Of a stretch of DNA of 42,120 nucleotides, positions 12,501 to 19,649 are shown one piece after another. Every line of letters begins with the position of its first letter. The first letter of the stretch is position 1. The DNA is from Clostridium sp. (GTDB lineage Bacteria; Bacillota; Clostridia; Peptostreptococcales; Peptostreptococcaceae), in contig JALFMW010000241.1 in NCBI GenBank assembly GCA_022782605.1, positions 1 to 42,120 on the forward strand. Reading direction: 5' to 3'. The notes below the pieces were generated by a model. It was given only the letters and a program-made list of their open reading frames with translations. It was not told the DNA's origin and searched no databases. The translations under genes and the position numbers were made by a program.

Positions 12501-12729
12501 TTTATCAATAACAGGAGGGGAAACTGGAAGTCCTTTAACGATAAGTGGAAAAGATATAGTTACTTATGTAACTTCTCAAGCTGCTTTTAGTACTGTTGTA
12601 AAGCCTATCATAAAAAATTATATTAGTGAAAATCTTTCAATTACCCATACTAACCCAACAGTAACAGATTCTACTGGAAAAGCTTGTACAGTGTCTGGTG
12701 GCGGAGCCACTTTAGTTTGGAAAGCATAA
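6502..12729 (+). CDS. Giant repeat-containing tail/baseplate protein (2075 aa)
   Basis: The start is TTG, chosen because AAAGGAGG (6487-6493 region) sits at the right distance and no in-frame ATG is near. Residues about 20-95 look like a small beta-barrel (OB-like) domain, ending in KIILGYVVPN. The middle is long and beta-rich with Ig-like character. A coiled-coil stretch lies near residues 1035-1310. From about residue 1520 to 2000 there are repeated units of roughly 55 residues built on W-S-I, G-x-A-T-F, G-N-I-A/G-G-W and I-S-S-x-G-L, a pattern that suggests a beta-helix or beta-prism shaft. The C-terminal part resembles a fibre tip. It probably acts as a baseplate-attached fibre or spike, but no enzymatic motif was recognised. 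Its place after the tape measure gene supports a tail role. Confidence 0.75.
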   Translation: MSSNASKLRDSLFDTMKIFSEKAASSNGATITIEGQVKSIIDEAKGEYMVDYLGNAIPAHSKSSEKYQVGDNIYVLVPDGDFAKEKIILGYVVPNLDSIIKTAESNIKYINISDNLINKSFSTIELSSYEETESEDMFITTQSSEEYGRLIKALLEDSRLFSFGFRAKTALALEQQCAGNYGITLKIPVIEQKSNNVTEETYKIVTLDTLKMLGNYYRFEEPSNQIIYFQLEDKYTYDSSRSILISYFCNNFHSDASKIDIKDIFLDNLSFYCVKQLAATDTMGYVLSLEATHGNYFASNYNTTKTITPTLKIDGKVTSLENVPVYWFKEDVGITTNSEDYVVFGGIGWKCLNEKVNTITNEDGTKTYEYNTSIKELKINAEDVYDSVKYKCVILYNVNSSTKEQIYDIIKIKNLNPKAHIELSHTNGDGYTTGDVDITLKVYIQDITDSEKDFRNNVTTSWSRENKNGELISGSFLSVEPFEIGEMEFEGKKLKCYTLRATYPSNIVNEKNTVYCTVKYNKVITNAENQNLSTFQEILIGTEKLNVHIGDKKSFNLIINGDNVIYKYDSDGDSPTNPKTYNGAISNYVEAIKSLTFTLYKDDGTELSDAEYASVEYEWKIANDEGNIKPLIRPKATPTEIANGFKYYRGKGNDRNFAYSIADKYDQTGAENSTLTLTTKFADDVFTRNAVITFVKEGANGTNGTKYTCTIVTTDATNPTADTGYRYGEKGIVKNPKITITEELKRTKLAKKLKFVYNIDDEKLYEQKISEEDGTTSLKECKLGISDSLLFARVWENNDSLIYNDTSRTDLDNTVAKYDIEWSMFDEDFTNPCFEVYPREGEKDKDKKFLSTECIRLKLNKIPDVITAGDEQNVIDYPENEKFNKIIKDKQYCNIVQAKITPRSQDTGAPVSKQTVYCYYPIEITIMKGVTAVRNEGDTLYIPSINGGFSEVLYASDGTNPSWDSSAPFVCGDSLLVSNNFSKYFNLVWDAKNDFNLVESSINKDGENVLKVTPLSKRVNGNSKNFISAKLIFNAETEITNKIHEENILIEEAKQEIRKIQYNIEALNSLQQTLKYYRWVAALNEMKSLFAAQTKAVAYLKEMLDHSIGDLNDLMSSLKKIKGKEIVEETCQNFLSDLNNLNNIVSATIDKIKKLDGVNYTMETLSLIDTDSIGLSDQEIISYTDKLGFEVVLKLKDMIRSINQGIEQTNIQITELKQESLSNYKQLYLEIKNQNFYFRDSSLIFDEYRNFVNNYQAYVNKIDTITSYVDMNNFLDGLYKNVFQNVFDKDDTNKTLIIKKEIINKYNKLIQDQQEIINISEEKNKGYKELLNLKDVRIFHYKPIVMLLNRYEMSDINGWDGNKLDIDDNGTYILAPKMGAGIKEEDNSFTGVVMGTKNITAGALNEDGAKFQVGLFGFSKGRQSFLLDSRKGAAIFGIAGGVEGQEESNGGQIIIDPSSANGEGRGCIYSGNYWKKYDEYGYPIYSEGPSGRGMIIDFATPEIKFGSGAFTVDKNGTAHIGGNGNGDIGGWNITDSTLYSQNYKRNAGICLDAKNDSIIFGNSGGKIYSGDNETIDTDHVGFHLSKDGLSLTSSYKTANGHNKTSKFKIKTDGTPVIYSNSHSMLSSTYDGFYIGNDGFSLGSKCKITSEGAMYLGTNATEAGTDREVRHSYWSINTISEANVDTHNSTSDSYIAYKTFKWIEANSDDSTRRSVYLGTNGLAIGERFSVNENGKLMSKSGEIGGWLITSSQLKSSQGGITLRANGSILGSPKKGIDEDTGEKDVYNWSISKGGVATFNKLIANKKGNIAGWTISSTGLKANNIRIGSEGDIICSDKDGNYRWSIKSDGSATFSNLTANGKGNIAGWSISSDGLSGNNITMKSGEIYGTNWSIKSEEATFKNLIVTGGSITLGGFILDKNGFYKKDSTTTPGTGCISADINGGTIGGWTIGATAIKGGDVTLDSKGTITLGDLTMNNKGIVSGTWSILQNSASFDKVSVKTLSITGGETGSPLTISGKDIVTYVTSQAAFSTVVKPIIKNYISENLSITHTNPTVTDSTGKACTVSGGGATLVWKA

Positions 12730-12742
12730 AGGAGATAAAAGG

Positions 12743-12919
12743 ATGGAAGAATTAAGACAAAAAATTATTGCTCTTATTAATGAAAGCGGATTACCTTTAG
12801 AGGCGATTGTTTTTATTATAAGAGATGTATATAGGGATGTTGATATAACATTTCAAAATTATTTAAAAGAAGAAAAGGAATCTCAAAAAGAGATTCCTTC
12901 TAAACAGGAGAGAGAATAA
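12743..12919 (+). CDS. Small conserved-type protein next to holin (58 aa)
   Basis: ATG at 12743 follows an AAAGGAG site placed right at the stop of the upstream gene. The product begins MEELRQKIIALINESG and is acidic and helical, ending in a Lys/Glu-rich tail. Its stop TAA shares one base with the ATG of the holin-like gene (TAATG), so translation is probably coupled. I recognise no catalytic motif. Short proteins of this kind often sit beside holins in Firmicute phages, but the function is unknown. Confidence 0.7.
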   Translation: MEELRQKIIALINESGLPLEAIVFIIRDVYRDVDITFQNYLKEEKESQKEIPSKQERE

Positions 12920-13245
12920 TGGATGCAAGAATTTTAGTTAGTTTAATTATTGTGATAATTGCAATTTTATGTGGAGTTTGGTCTTTTATTAAATTACCAA
13001 ATAAAGTAAAAATTAATAATGTAAAAGAATGGCTTAAAATTGCAGTTGTTGAAGCTGAAAAGAATTTAGGATCTGGAACTGGACAGTTAAAGTTAAGACA
13101 GGTTTATAATTTAGCTATAACTAAATTCCCATGGATTGGACAATTAATTAAATTTGAGACTTTTAGCGAATGGGTAGATGAAGCATTGGTTTGGATGAGA
13201 GATGAATTATCTAAAAATGATGCTATTAAAAACTATATCGAATAA
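12919..13245 (+). CDS. Holin-like membrane protein, LL-H type (108 aa)
   Basis: One clear N-terminal transmembrane segment (residues about 5-24) is followed by a conserved-looking soluble region: VKEWLKIAVVEAEKNLG, SGTGQLKLRQVY, then KFPWIGQLIKFETFSEWVDEAL. This arrangement fits the phage LL-H holin family, whose members make membrane lesions that time lysis. The length is usual for the family. It overlaps the upstream 58-residue gene by one base and ends just before a strong terminator, so the two form the end of a transcription unit. No endolysin gene is adjacent. A structural or scaffold role cannot be ruled out from sequence alone. Confidence 0.7.
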   Translation: MDARILVSLIIVIIAILCGVWSFIKLPNKVKINNVKEWLKIAVVEAEKNLGSGTGQLKLRQVYNLAITKFPWIGQLIKFETFSEWVDEALVWMRDELSKNDAIKNYIE

Positions 13246-13250
13246 ATTAA

Positions 13251-13286
13251 ATAGGGCGGAATATGATTTCCGCCCTATCTTTTTTT
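13251..13286 (+). terminator. Intrinsic terminator after holin-like gene
   Basis: The stem is ATAGGGCGGAA / TTCCGCCCTAT with a six-base loop (13251-13278). Eight T-rich bases follow. Confidence 0.9.
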
Positions 13287-13330
13287 GGACTAAAATAAAA
13301 CATTTTAATATTATAGTTTTAAAATAATAG
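13285..13330 (+). promoter_or_regulatory. Possible late promoter region with TTGGAC box
   Basis: TTGGAC (13285-13290), followed by TAAA, overlaps the end of the terminator T-run. An AT-rich stretch ending AATAATAG (13323-13330) follows about 32 bases later. The arrangement repeats that upstream of the 2075-residue tail gene. The role as a promoter is inferred. Confidence 0.35.
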
Positions 13331-13357
13331 AAAGGATATATAAGGAGGTATTGTCAC

Positions 13358-15109
13358 ATGGCAAGTTCAACATTATACCCACCTATACTTAATTATAGTG
13401 AACCTGCTTTTATAGTTGCAGAAGGGAAGAATAATGTTTGTAAAATTAATTTTGCTTTATCAGATTTTTCTACAACATCGGAAGAACAATCTATTAAAGG
13501 TATACAAGTATCTATAATTAGACAAAGTACAGGACAAAATGTTGTAAATAAAATTGATGATCATAAAAGATATAGAAAAACTGGTATTATTTTATTATCT
13601 TCTTCTGATATAAAACAAAATACTGATGGAACATACTATATAGAAATATACGATTCAGATATTCAGTCTGGTGACGAATCAGGGTGGGTTGCGGGATGGA
13701 TTTATAAAGTTCAATTAAGATTATCTTTAATTGATAATTATAATCCTACTAATAATCCTATTTCTCAGTCTTTATGGTTAACTCAACAAGGAAATAATTT
13801 TTCAGAATGGTCTACCTTTTGCACTGTAAAAGCAACAAGTAAACCAGACATAACTATCACCTCCTTAAAAGCAGGAGTTAATAATGTTATAACTACATCT
13901 ACTTTGCATTTTATTGGTAGTTATGATAATGATGATGTTAGTGAAAACTTATATTCTTATTCTTTAAATTTATTACAAGGTACTAATATTATTGAGAGTT
14001 CAGGTTTATTATATTCTAATCAGTATGGCTCCGGAAAATTTGATTATACTTTTAAACATGAATTAATTGATAAAACAGAATATAGTGTTATATTATCTTA
14101 TTCAACTATTAATAAATACACTGAAACATTAAGTTATTCTATTACAACTGAACAAGCTTTAGAAAATGCAAAAGAAATTTATGTTGTATGCGCGGAAACA
14201 GCTGATTATATTCTGCCTTCTAAAGAAGATCCTTTTTATGAAGAATCAATATATACTGAACAAGAAAATGGATATATTAGATTAAAGTTATACAGTAAAG
14301 AGAACTCATTTAAAGGTACCGTTATAATTAGAAGAACAGATAGTAAAAGTAATTTCACTATATGGGAAGATATTAAAATAATTACTTTCAAAACTTCCAA
14401 AAGCGCAAATGATATTAATAGTTTTCATACTATTTATGATTTTACTGCGGAAAGTGGTATTTTTTATAGATATGGTGTTCAAACACTAGATTCTAATAAT
14501 AATAGAACAAAATTACAAGTTATAAAAAATAATAATAATGATATTAATATTATCAGAGATTTTGAATATTCTTATTTAATTGGAGAAAATAATAAAATTT
14601 TGAAATTATCTTTAAATAATACTATGGGTAATTATAATTACACATATATTGAAAGTAAAACAGATACAATCGGAGGAACTTATCCTGTCATTACTAGAAA
14701 TGGAAATACTAAATACAGAACTTTTCCAATTAATGGAATGATTTCAACAGTAATGGATGATAATGAATTTTTTACTTCTGATTTAGAGCTTTATAAATAC
14801 ATGAATGTTGTAAGTGCATATAATGAATATAGAATAAAAAATGGATTTTCTTTTAATAATGATTTTCAAAAAGAATTTAAGTTTAGAGAAAAAGTGTTAG
14901 AATTTCTACAAGATGGTAAACCTAAACTCTTTAAATCTGCTTCAGAAGGTAATATTATTGTTCAGATTATGAATGTAGCTTCTCAACCAAATCAAACATT
15001 AAATAGAATGTTATATTCTTTTACTTCAACAGCAAATGAAGTTGCTGAAGACAGTTTAGAAAATTATAAGAAATATGGATTTATAGAAATTAATGAGGAG
15101 GTTTCATAA
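13358..15109 (+). CDS. Baseplate/tail structural protein (583 aa)
   Basis: The start ATG is preceded by AAGGAGGT at good spacing. The protein is beta-rich with Asn and Tyr throughout. An N-terminal region (residues about 1-165) reads like an Ig or fibronectin-type domain (SGWVAGWIYKVQLRLSL), a second beta domain follows (about 166-265), and the last 200 residues include a TKYRTFPINGMIS segment and a helical end. No enzyme motif is visible. The stop overlaps the next start by one base (TAATG), so it is coupled to the 784-residue gene. A role as a baseplate or tail-tip component is inferred from the neighbours and composition. Confidence 0.65.
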   Translation: MASSTLYPPILNYSEPAFIVAEGKNNVCKINFALSDFSTTSEEQSIKGIQVSIIRQSTGQNVVNKIDDHKRYRKTGIILLSSSDIKQNTDGTYYIEIYDSDIQSGDESGWVAGWIYKVQLRLSLIDNYNPTNNPISQSLWLTQQGNNFSEWSTFCTVKATSKPDITITSLKAGVNNVITTSTLHFIGSYDNDDVSENLYSYSLNLLQGTNIIESSGLLYSNQYGSGKFDYTFKHELIDKTEYSVILSYSTINKYTETLSYSITTEQALENAKEIYVVCAETADYILPSKEDPFYEESIYTEQENGYIRLKLYSKENSFKGTVIIRRTDSKSNFTIWEDIKIITFKTSKSANDINSFHTIYDFTAESGIFYRYGVQTLDSNNNRTKLQVIKNNNNDINIIRDFEYSYLIGENNKILKLSLNNTMGNYNYTYIESKTDTIGGTYPVITRNGNTKYRTFPINGMISTVMDDNEFFTSDLELYKYMNVVSAYNEYRIKNGFSFNNDFQKEFKFREKVLEFLQDGKPKLFKSASEGNIIVQIMNVASQPNQTLNRMLYSFTSTANEVAEDSLENYKKYGFIEINEEVS

Positions 15110-17463
15110 TGCAGCAAGAGATTGACTTAGTAAAAAATGCAGATTTTTTAAAATTATTAGATGTCGAAAATGTAAAAACCTTTTTTGTTAAAATTATCGT
15201 TTTAGGTCCAAGTATGAAATATCAAGAGATTCAAGATAGATATTTAGATGAAGTTGCGGAATTCGGTGCAGAGTCTGCGGAAGCGCAGGCTCTATATGCA
15301 TCTTTACTAGGTATGCAACGAGATGTCCCACTTCGAGAAATACAAGGGCGGACTTCCGCAGGATCTATTACTATTGATGGAAGTTCAGCAGTAAGAAGAG
15401 CTGGAAATTTAACTTTTTTAGCTGAAGAAGCTGAAAATGATTTAACAGATATTGATAATTTATTATCAATTAATAAAAAAATACAAATTTATGTTGGTTT
15501 AAAAAATACAATAGATTCAAAAAATTATGGGGATATAATTTGGTTTAATCAAGGTGTTTTTGTTATTACTGGACCAAGCTTAACACATGCTACAAATGGA
15601 GTTTCTATTAGTTTACAATTTAAAGATAAAATGTGTTTACTCAATGGAGACTGCGGAGGCAATCTCCCCACTTCTATTACTTTTGATAATTATGATCAAG
15701 TTATAGGCTTTAAAGATTGCGGAGAAGGTTATCCTTCTATGCCTAACACTTATACAGTTTATAAAATTGGTGAAAAATACTATATGTGGAATTCTACTAC
15801 AGGATGGTATGAATCTTCTAAAAATCAAATAGGTCAAACTATTTCTGTCCAACAAAGAGTTTTTGATATTATTCTTACTCTTGTTTGTAACTATGGAGGA
15901 GAAGCAATTAGCAATATTTTTATTAATGATGTTCCTCTTGAATTAAAGAATGTCGTTAGGTATATAGGATCTAGCACATTATTTTTTAATCCAGAAGATT
16001 CTCGATACACTGTTGATGTAGAAACAGGATCTTCTCAAAATTGGGTTCCATTTAATTATAATGAAGATTGTGGATATGTATATACAGACTTTGTTTATCC
16101 AGGAAAAACTGGTAGCCTTGTTTCTTCTATTGGTGATAACGTTTGTACAGTATTAGATAAAATTAAAACTACATTAGGCAATTATGAATATTTTTATGAC
16201 GTAAATGGACATTTTATTTTTCAAGAAGTAAAAAATTATTTGAATACACAGTACTCCCCTATTCAAACAGTAGATAAATCTACTCAATTAACTACCTCTG
16301 GTCTTTTAATAAGTAAAGATAATTATTATATTGATTTAAGTAATAATAAAAAATCATCTTATACTTTTGAAGAAGGAAGTACATTAATTAGTTCTTATAC
16401 AAATACTCCTGATTATGCAAATATCAAGAATGATTTTCACATATGGGGAAAAGCTGAAGATGCAAAAGTAATTCATTATCATATTGCTATTAAGCAAAAA
16501 CCTGTTCCGCCATATAGAACAAGATCAGTAATTGCGGAAAAAGATTCTAATGGATATTATACAGGTAAAATTCATTTAGCTTCTCAAACGGAAATGGATG
16601 AAAATAATATATATATTACTGATAATAAATTAGTATTAAGTAAAAACGATGCTAGTGTAAATAATGAAATAGTAGAAGATCATCAAGATTTAGGGAATAT
16701 TCACCTAGGAGATAATAAAGTTATTATCAGTAGCACAAAAGTATCTGTAAGACCGAATAGTGAAGTAGTTCAAATAGATTATGCCCCTTCTATTATAAAT
16801 TATACTCCTACCGATTGGAGGGCAGAATTATATATGAGGGGACTAGAAAAGAAAATGCGTCATCAAAGACCAGATATCTATGAACAAGAATTACTTGATT
16901 TATTTGATAGTATATATGATATGAGAGAACAAAAATATAAAGCGGATATTGTTAATCATCCAAATGATTTAAGTTATTGGATTGATTTTATTAATCCAAC
17001 CGAATTGTTCGATATATCAGTTGATGCTATTGGCTCTAGGATTTATAGTTATCAACAAGATAAAATTAAAAAATTATATAATACAGATGTTCCTAACTTA
17101 ATTTTAATTAATAGCAATACAGAAGATATGCTTACTTATTCTCAAATGATAGATAAATGTGATCGAGATAGTCAGCCATTTTCCGTAGTTGATCAGAGTG
17201 TATTTGATAATCTTGCTATTGGAACTTATGGATATACAGCAGTAGAAGTTGCAAGAGATTTATTATATCAGTATACAGATTATAGTGCTTCTATTAATTT
17301 AACAAGTATACCAATTTATTATTTAGAACCAAATTCTAGAATTTCTGTTTATGATAAAGCATCCGGCATATGCGGAGATTATATTATAAAATCAATTAAT
17401 TTACCTCTTGATGCAAAAAGCTCAATGAGTATTACAGCTACAAAAGCATTAGAGAGAGTATAA
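15109..17463 (+). CDS. Baseplate hub-like tail protein (784 aa)
   Basis: Translation is coupled to the preceding gene through TAATG. The N-terminal 190 residues are notable: an alpha-helical stretch with DRYLDEVAEFGAESAEAQ, then VPLREIQGRTSAGSITIDG, then IIWFNQGVFVITGPSL and SISLQFKDKMCLLNGDCGG. The middle and C-terminal parts are beta-rich, and the end (SRISVYDKASGICGDYIIKSINLPL) resembles the small beta domains seen in baseplate hub proteins. A terminator follows. The hub or tail-associated role is inferred from position and from general likeness to large virion proteins of Firmicute phages; I cannot name the family with certainty. Confidence 0.6.
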   Translation: MQQEIDLVKNADFLKLLDVENVKTFFVKIIVLGPSMKYQEIQDRYLDEVAEFGAESAEAQALYASLLGMQRDVPLREIQGRTSAGSITIDGSSAVRRAGNLTFLAEEAENDLTDIDNLLSINKKIQIYVGLKNTIDSKNYGDIIWFNQGVFVITGPSLTHATNGVSISLQFKDKMCLLNGDCGGNLPTSITFDNYDQVIGFKDCGEGYPSMPNTYTVYKIGEKYYMWNSTTGWYESSKNQIGQTISVQQRVFDIILTLVCNYGGEAISNIFINDVPLELKNVVRYIGSSTLFFNPEDSRYTVDVETGSSQNWVPFNYNEDCGYVYTDFVYPGKTGSLVSSIGDNVCTVLDKIKTTLGNYEYFYDVNGHFIFQEVKNYLNTQYSPIQTVDKSTQLTTSGLLISKDNYYIDLSNNKKSSYTFEEGSTLISSYTNTPDYANIKNDFHIWGKAEDAKVIHYHIAIKQKPVPPYRTRSVIAEKDSNGYYTGKIHLASQTEMDENNIYITDNKLVLSKNDASVNNEIVEDHQDLGNIHLGDNKVIISSTKVSVRPNSEVVQIDYAPSIINYTPTDWRAELYMRGLEKKMRHQRPDIYEQELLDLFDSIYDMREQKYKADIVNHPNDLSYWIDFINPTELFDISVDAIGSRIYSYQQDKIKKLYNTDVPNLILINSNTEDMLTYSQMIDKCDRDSQPFSVVDQSVFDNLAIGTYGYTAVEVARDLLYQYTDYSASINLTSIPIYYLEPNSRISVYDKASGICGDYIIKSINLPLDAKSSMSITATKALERV

Positions 17464-17469
17464 TTCTTT

Positions 17470-17507
17470 AAGGGATTAGTTTAAAAACTAATCCCTTCTT
17501 TTTTTTT
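17470..17507 (+). terminator. Intrinsic terminator after baseplate genes
   Basis: AAGGGATTAGTTT pairs with AAACTAATCCCTT across a very short loop. A run of about nine T follows. It closes the 583/784-residue unit. Confidence 0.9.
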
Positions 17508-17740
17508 GTCTAAAATTTTCCCAAATTTATTTATTTTTGAAGATTCTTGTTAAGTAGAACTAAAAGTTTTTTAATAACATGAATTCTTCTTCATTTTTAT
17601 TTTTAAAAAGGCATTCTGCGCCAAATTTTCATTTTAACCTCTTTTCGCTACTACCTCTATTATCTTTGAGAGTAAAAAGATAATTTTTATTTTTATATAC
17701 TACTGAAAGATATAACAAGAGAAAGAAGGAGAAAGATAAA
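17508..17740 (+). other. Long leader before the late accessory cassette
   Basis: No open reading frame of note is seen in these 233 bases. The stretch starts with GTCTAAAA just after a T-run, as other leaders here do, although the full TTGGWC box is not kept (TTTGTC). It contains a 9-bp hairpin (ATTATCTTT at 17659-17667 with AAAGATAAT at 17676-17684, loop of 8), followed by a T-rich run that could be a weak terminator or an RNA-stabilising leader element. The ribosome binding site AAGGAG for the next gene is at the end. This is the longest leader in the plus-strand block. A promoter is likely somewhere in it, but I cannot point to a convincing -10. Confidence 0.4.
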
Positions 17741-18127
17741 ATGTATAATTATTATCCACAGCAATATGCGGGAGGCAGCTATATGCAACCTCAACCGCAA
17801 CAATACAATTCCGTATCTGGCCTAAAAGGAAGACCAGTAAGCTCAATTGAAGAAGTAAGAGCAGCTCAAATCGATTTTGACGGAAGTTTATTCATTTTTC
17901 CTGATATAGCAAATCATAGGATTTATACTAAAAAAGTTTGTATGGATGGAAGCGCAGAATTAAATGCTTATGAATTAATTAAAACACCTGTTACAACGCC
18001 TATTAATGAGAGCATTCAATTAGATAATTTTGTAACAAAACAAGAATTAAATGAAGTGGTTGAACAGTTAAAAGCGTCTTTGATCCAGACTAAAGACCCT
18101 AAACCGGCACAGCCGCTTAATTTTTAA
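17741..18127 (+). CDS. Unknown protein, Pro/Gln/Tyr-rich N-terminus (128 aa)
   Basis: First gene of a six-gene cassette; it starts after an AAGGAG site. Residues 1-25 are rich in Tyr, Gln, Pro and Gly (MYNYYPQQYAGG). A folded-looking core follows, with GRPVSSIEEVRAAQIDFDGS and then FIFPDIANHRIYTKKV, and a short helix near residues 95-115 (KQELNEVVEQLKASL) precedes a Pro/Lys tail. The core reads like a compact beta domain followed by a coiled coil, as in small virion-attached or assembly proteins. The function is not known to me. The next gene starts 12 bases after the stop, behind AAGGAGG. Confidence 0.75.
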   Translation: MYNYYPQQYAGGSYMQPQPQQYNSVSGLKGRPVSSIEEVRAAQIDFDGSLFIFPDIANHRIYTKKVCMDGSAELNAYELIKTPVTTPINESIQLDNFVTKQELNEVVEQLKASLIQTKDPKPAQPLNF

Positions 18128-18139
18128 GGAGGAAGGAAA

Positions 18140-18394
18140 ATGCAAGCAACACAACAATTTAATCCTATGCAGGTAATTATGGCTATAAGGAATGGACAAA
18201 ATCCACAACAAATAGTTATGAATATGCTTCAAGAAAGAATGAGTCAAACCCCAATGGGACAAAATTTAATTACATTGGCTCAAAATAATCAAACTGCGCA
18301 AATAGAACAAATAGCAAGAAATATTTGTAATCAGCGTGGTATTGATTTTGATAAAGAATTTAATTCCTTCAAAGATTCTTTGGGGATTAAATAA
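18140..18394 (+). CDS. Unknown Gln/Asn-rich helical protein (84 aa)
   Basis: Second cassette gene, preceded by AAGGAGG at ideal spacing. The product is rich in Gln, Asn and Met (QATQQFNPMQVIMAIRNG), predicted largely helical, with one Cys (ICNQRG) near residue 67 and no membrane segment or catalytic motif. The flanking genes on both sides run in the same direction with short gaps, which suggests a common transcript. I do not recognise its function. Confidence 0.7.
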   Translation: MQATQQFNPMQVIMAIRNGQNPQQIVMNMLQERMSQTPMGQNLITLAQNNQTAQIEQIARNICNQRGIDFDKEFNSFKDSLGIK

Positions 18395-18422
18395 TATAAT
18401 ATTATAAAAGGAGGACATTAAT

Positions 18423-19211
18423 ATGTTCAATTCAGCAACAAGTGGATACTCTTTAGCAGATATTGCTGCTGCTACAGGTAGAAACAACAATGATGGCTTC
18501 TGTGGCGACTCAGGAGCTTGGTGGATTATTATCTTATTCCTGTTCTGTTTTGCAGGTGGCTGGGGTAATGGTAATGGTTTATTCGGTGGAGGCAGAGAAA
18601 CAACAGCTTCTGGAATCACTGATGGATATATTTTAACATCAGATTTTGCTAACATCGAAAGAAAATTGGATAGTGTAAACAATGGTATTTGTGATGGTTT
18701 TTATGCAATGAATACTAGTATGTTAACTGGTTTTGGTCAGATTAATGATAACATTACTAAGCAAACTATTGCAGATATGCAGAACACAAATGCGGTTACT
18801 GGACAGATTACCGCATTAAGTAATCAATTAAGCCAGTGCTGCTGCGATAACAGATACCAGTCTGCAACACAAGCAGCTGACTTAAATTATCGTTTAGCTG
18901 AACAGTCTTGTCAAACAAGACAGGCAATCGCAGATAGTGCACAGTCTATTACTATGAATGCAGATGCTAATACTCGTAGCATTTTAAGTGCATTACAAGA
19001 TATGCAGACTCAGGCTTTACAGGATAAGATTAACACTCTTACAGCAGATAATCAGTCACTTAAATTTGCTGCAAGCCAAGCTGCACAGAATGCTTATTTA
19101 GTTAGTGCACTTAATCCTAGTCCAATTCCAGCTTATCAAGTACCAAATCCATATACTGGCTATTATGGATATCGTAGCGGATGCGGATGTAATGTAGCTG
19201 CAACTATTTAA
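18423..19211 (+). CDS. Gly-rich membrane protein with Cys motifs (262 aa)
   Basis: It starts behind AAGGAGG. Domain order: a short polar N-terminus (residues 1-30), one hydrophobic segment (about 32-45, AWWIIILFLFCFAGG), a Gly/Asn-rich stretch (GWGNGNGLFGGG), a long Gln/Ala/Asn-rich helical region (about 70-225) containing QCCCDNRYQSA, and a Gly/Tyr C-terminus ending in SGCGCNV. The helical region looks able to form an oligomeric coiled coil anchored in a membrane. Codon choice differs from the neighbours, with more CAG for Gln and more GCT/GCA and ATC, as expected of a highly expressed gene. Such proteins occur in gut Firmicute phages without a known function. A virion, lysis-stage or envelope role are all open. 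Confidence 0.75.
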   Translation: MFNSATSGYSLADIAAATGRNNNDGFCGDSGAWWIIILFLFCFAGGWGNGNGLFGGGRETTASGITDGYILTSDFANIERKLDSVNNGICDGFYAMNTSMLTGFGQINDNITKQTIADMQNTNAVTGQITALSNQLSQCCCDNRYQSATQAADLNYRLAEQSCQTRQAIADSAQSITMNADANTRSILSALQDMQTQALQDKINTLTADNQSLKFAASQAAQNAYLVSALNPSPIPAYQVPNPYTGYYGYRSGCGCNVAATI

Positions 19212-19225
19212 GGAGGATTTTAGGT

Positions 19226-19648
19226 ATGGAGATTACAAGTAATGCAGTACAAATTGTAACTGCGGGAAATAATGTAAATTTTACTGAAACTGCTGTACCA
19301 GGTAATTGCTCCATAATGCATAGAGAAGGGGCAGGCCAGGTAAAATTACGTGGTCTGACCTCTACTCAATGTAGAGCAAGATTTAAGGTTTATTTTGGCG
19401 CTAATATTGCTATCCCTACGGAAGGTACTGCTGGACCTATCTCATTAGTATTAACAATAGATGGAGATCCAGTAGCTACAACAACAATGATTGTAACACC
19501 AGCAGCAGTTGATGAATATTTTAATGTAGGCGCAAATGTTTATTTAGATGTGCCAGCATGCTGCTGCTCTACTATTGGAGTTAGAAATCCTGGAACTGCT
19601 TCAATTAATGTTCAAAATGCTAATTTAATAGTAGAAAGGGTGGCTTAA
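19226..19648 (+). CDS. Unknown beta-rich protein with CCC motif (140 aa)
   Basis: It starts after AAGGAGG. The sequence is almost entirely beta-type with small residues: MEITSNAVQIVTAGNNVNF, then GAGQVKLRGL, GPISLVLTIDGD and, near the end, VPACCCSTIGVRNPG. The pattern resembles a jelly-roll or decoration-type fold. Three consecutive Cys recur here as in the preceding membrane protein (QCCCD), which hints that the two products work together, for example through disulfides or a metal. No signal peptide is seen. The assignment as a structural or decoration-like protein is only an inference. Confidence 0.7.
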   Translation: MEITSNAVQIVTAGNNVNFTETAVPGNCSIMHREGAGQVKLRGLTSTQCRARFKVYFGANIAIPTEGTAGPISLVLTIDGDPVATTTMIVTPAAVDEYFNVGANVYLDVPACCCSTIGVRNPGTASINVQNANLIVERVA

Positions 19649-19649
19649 T

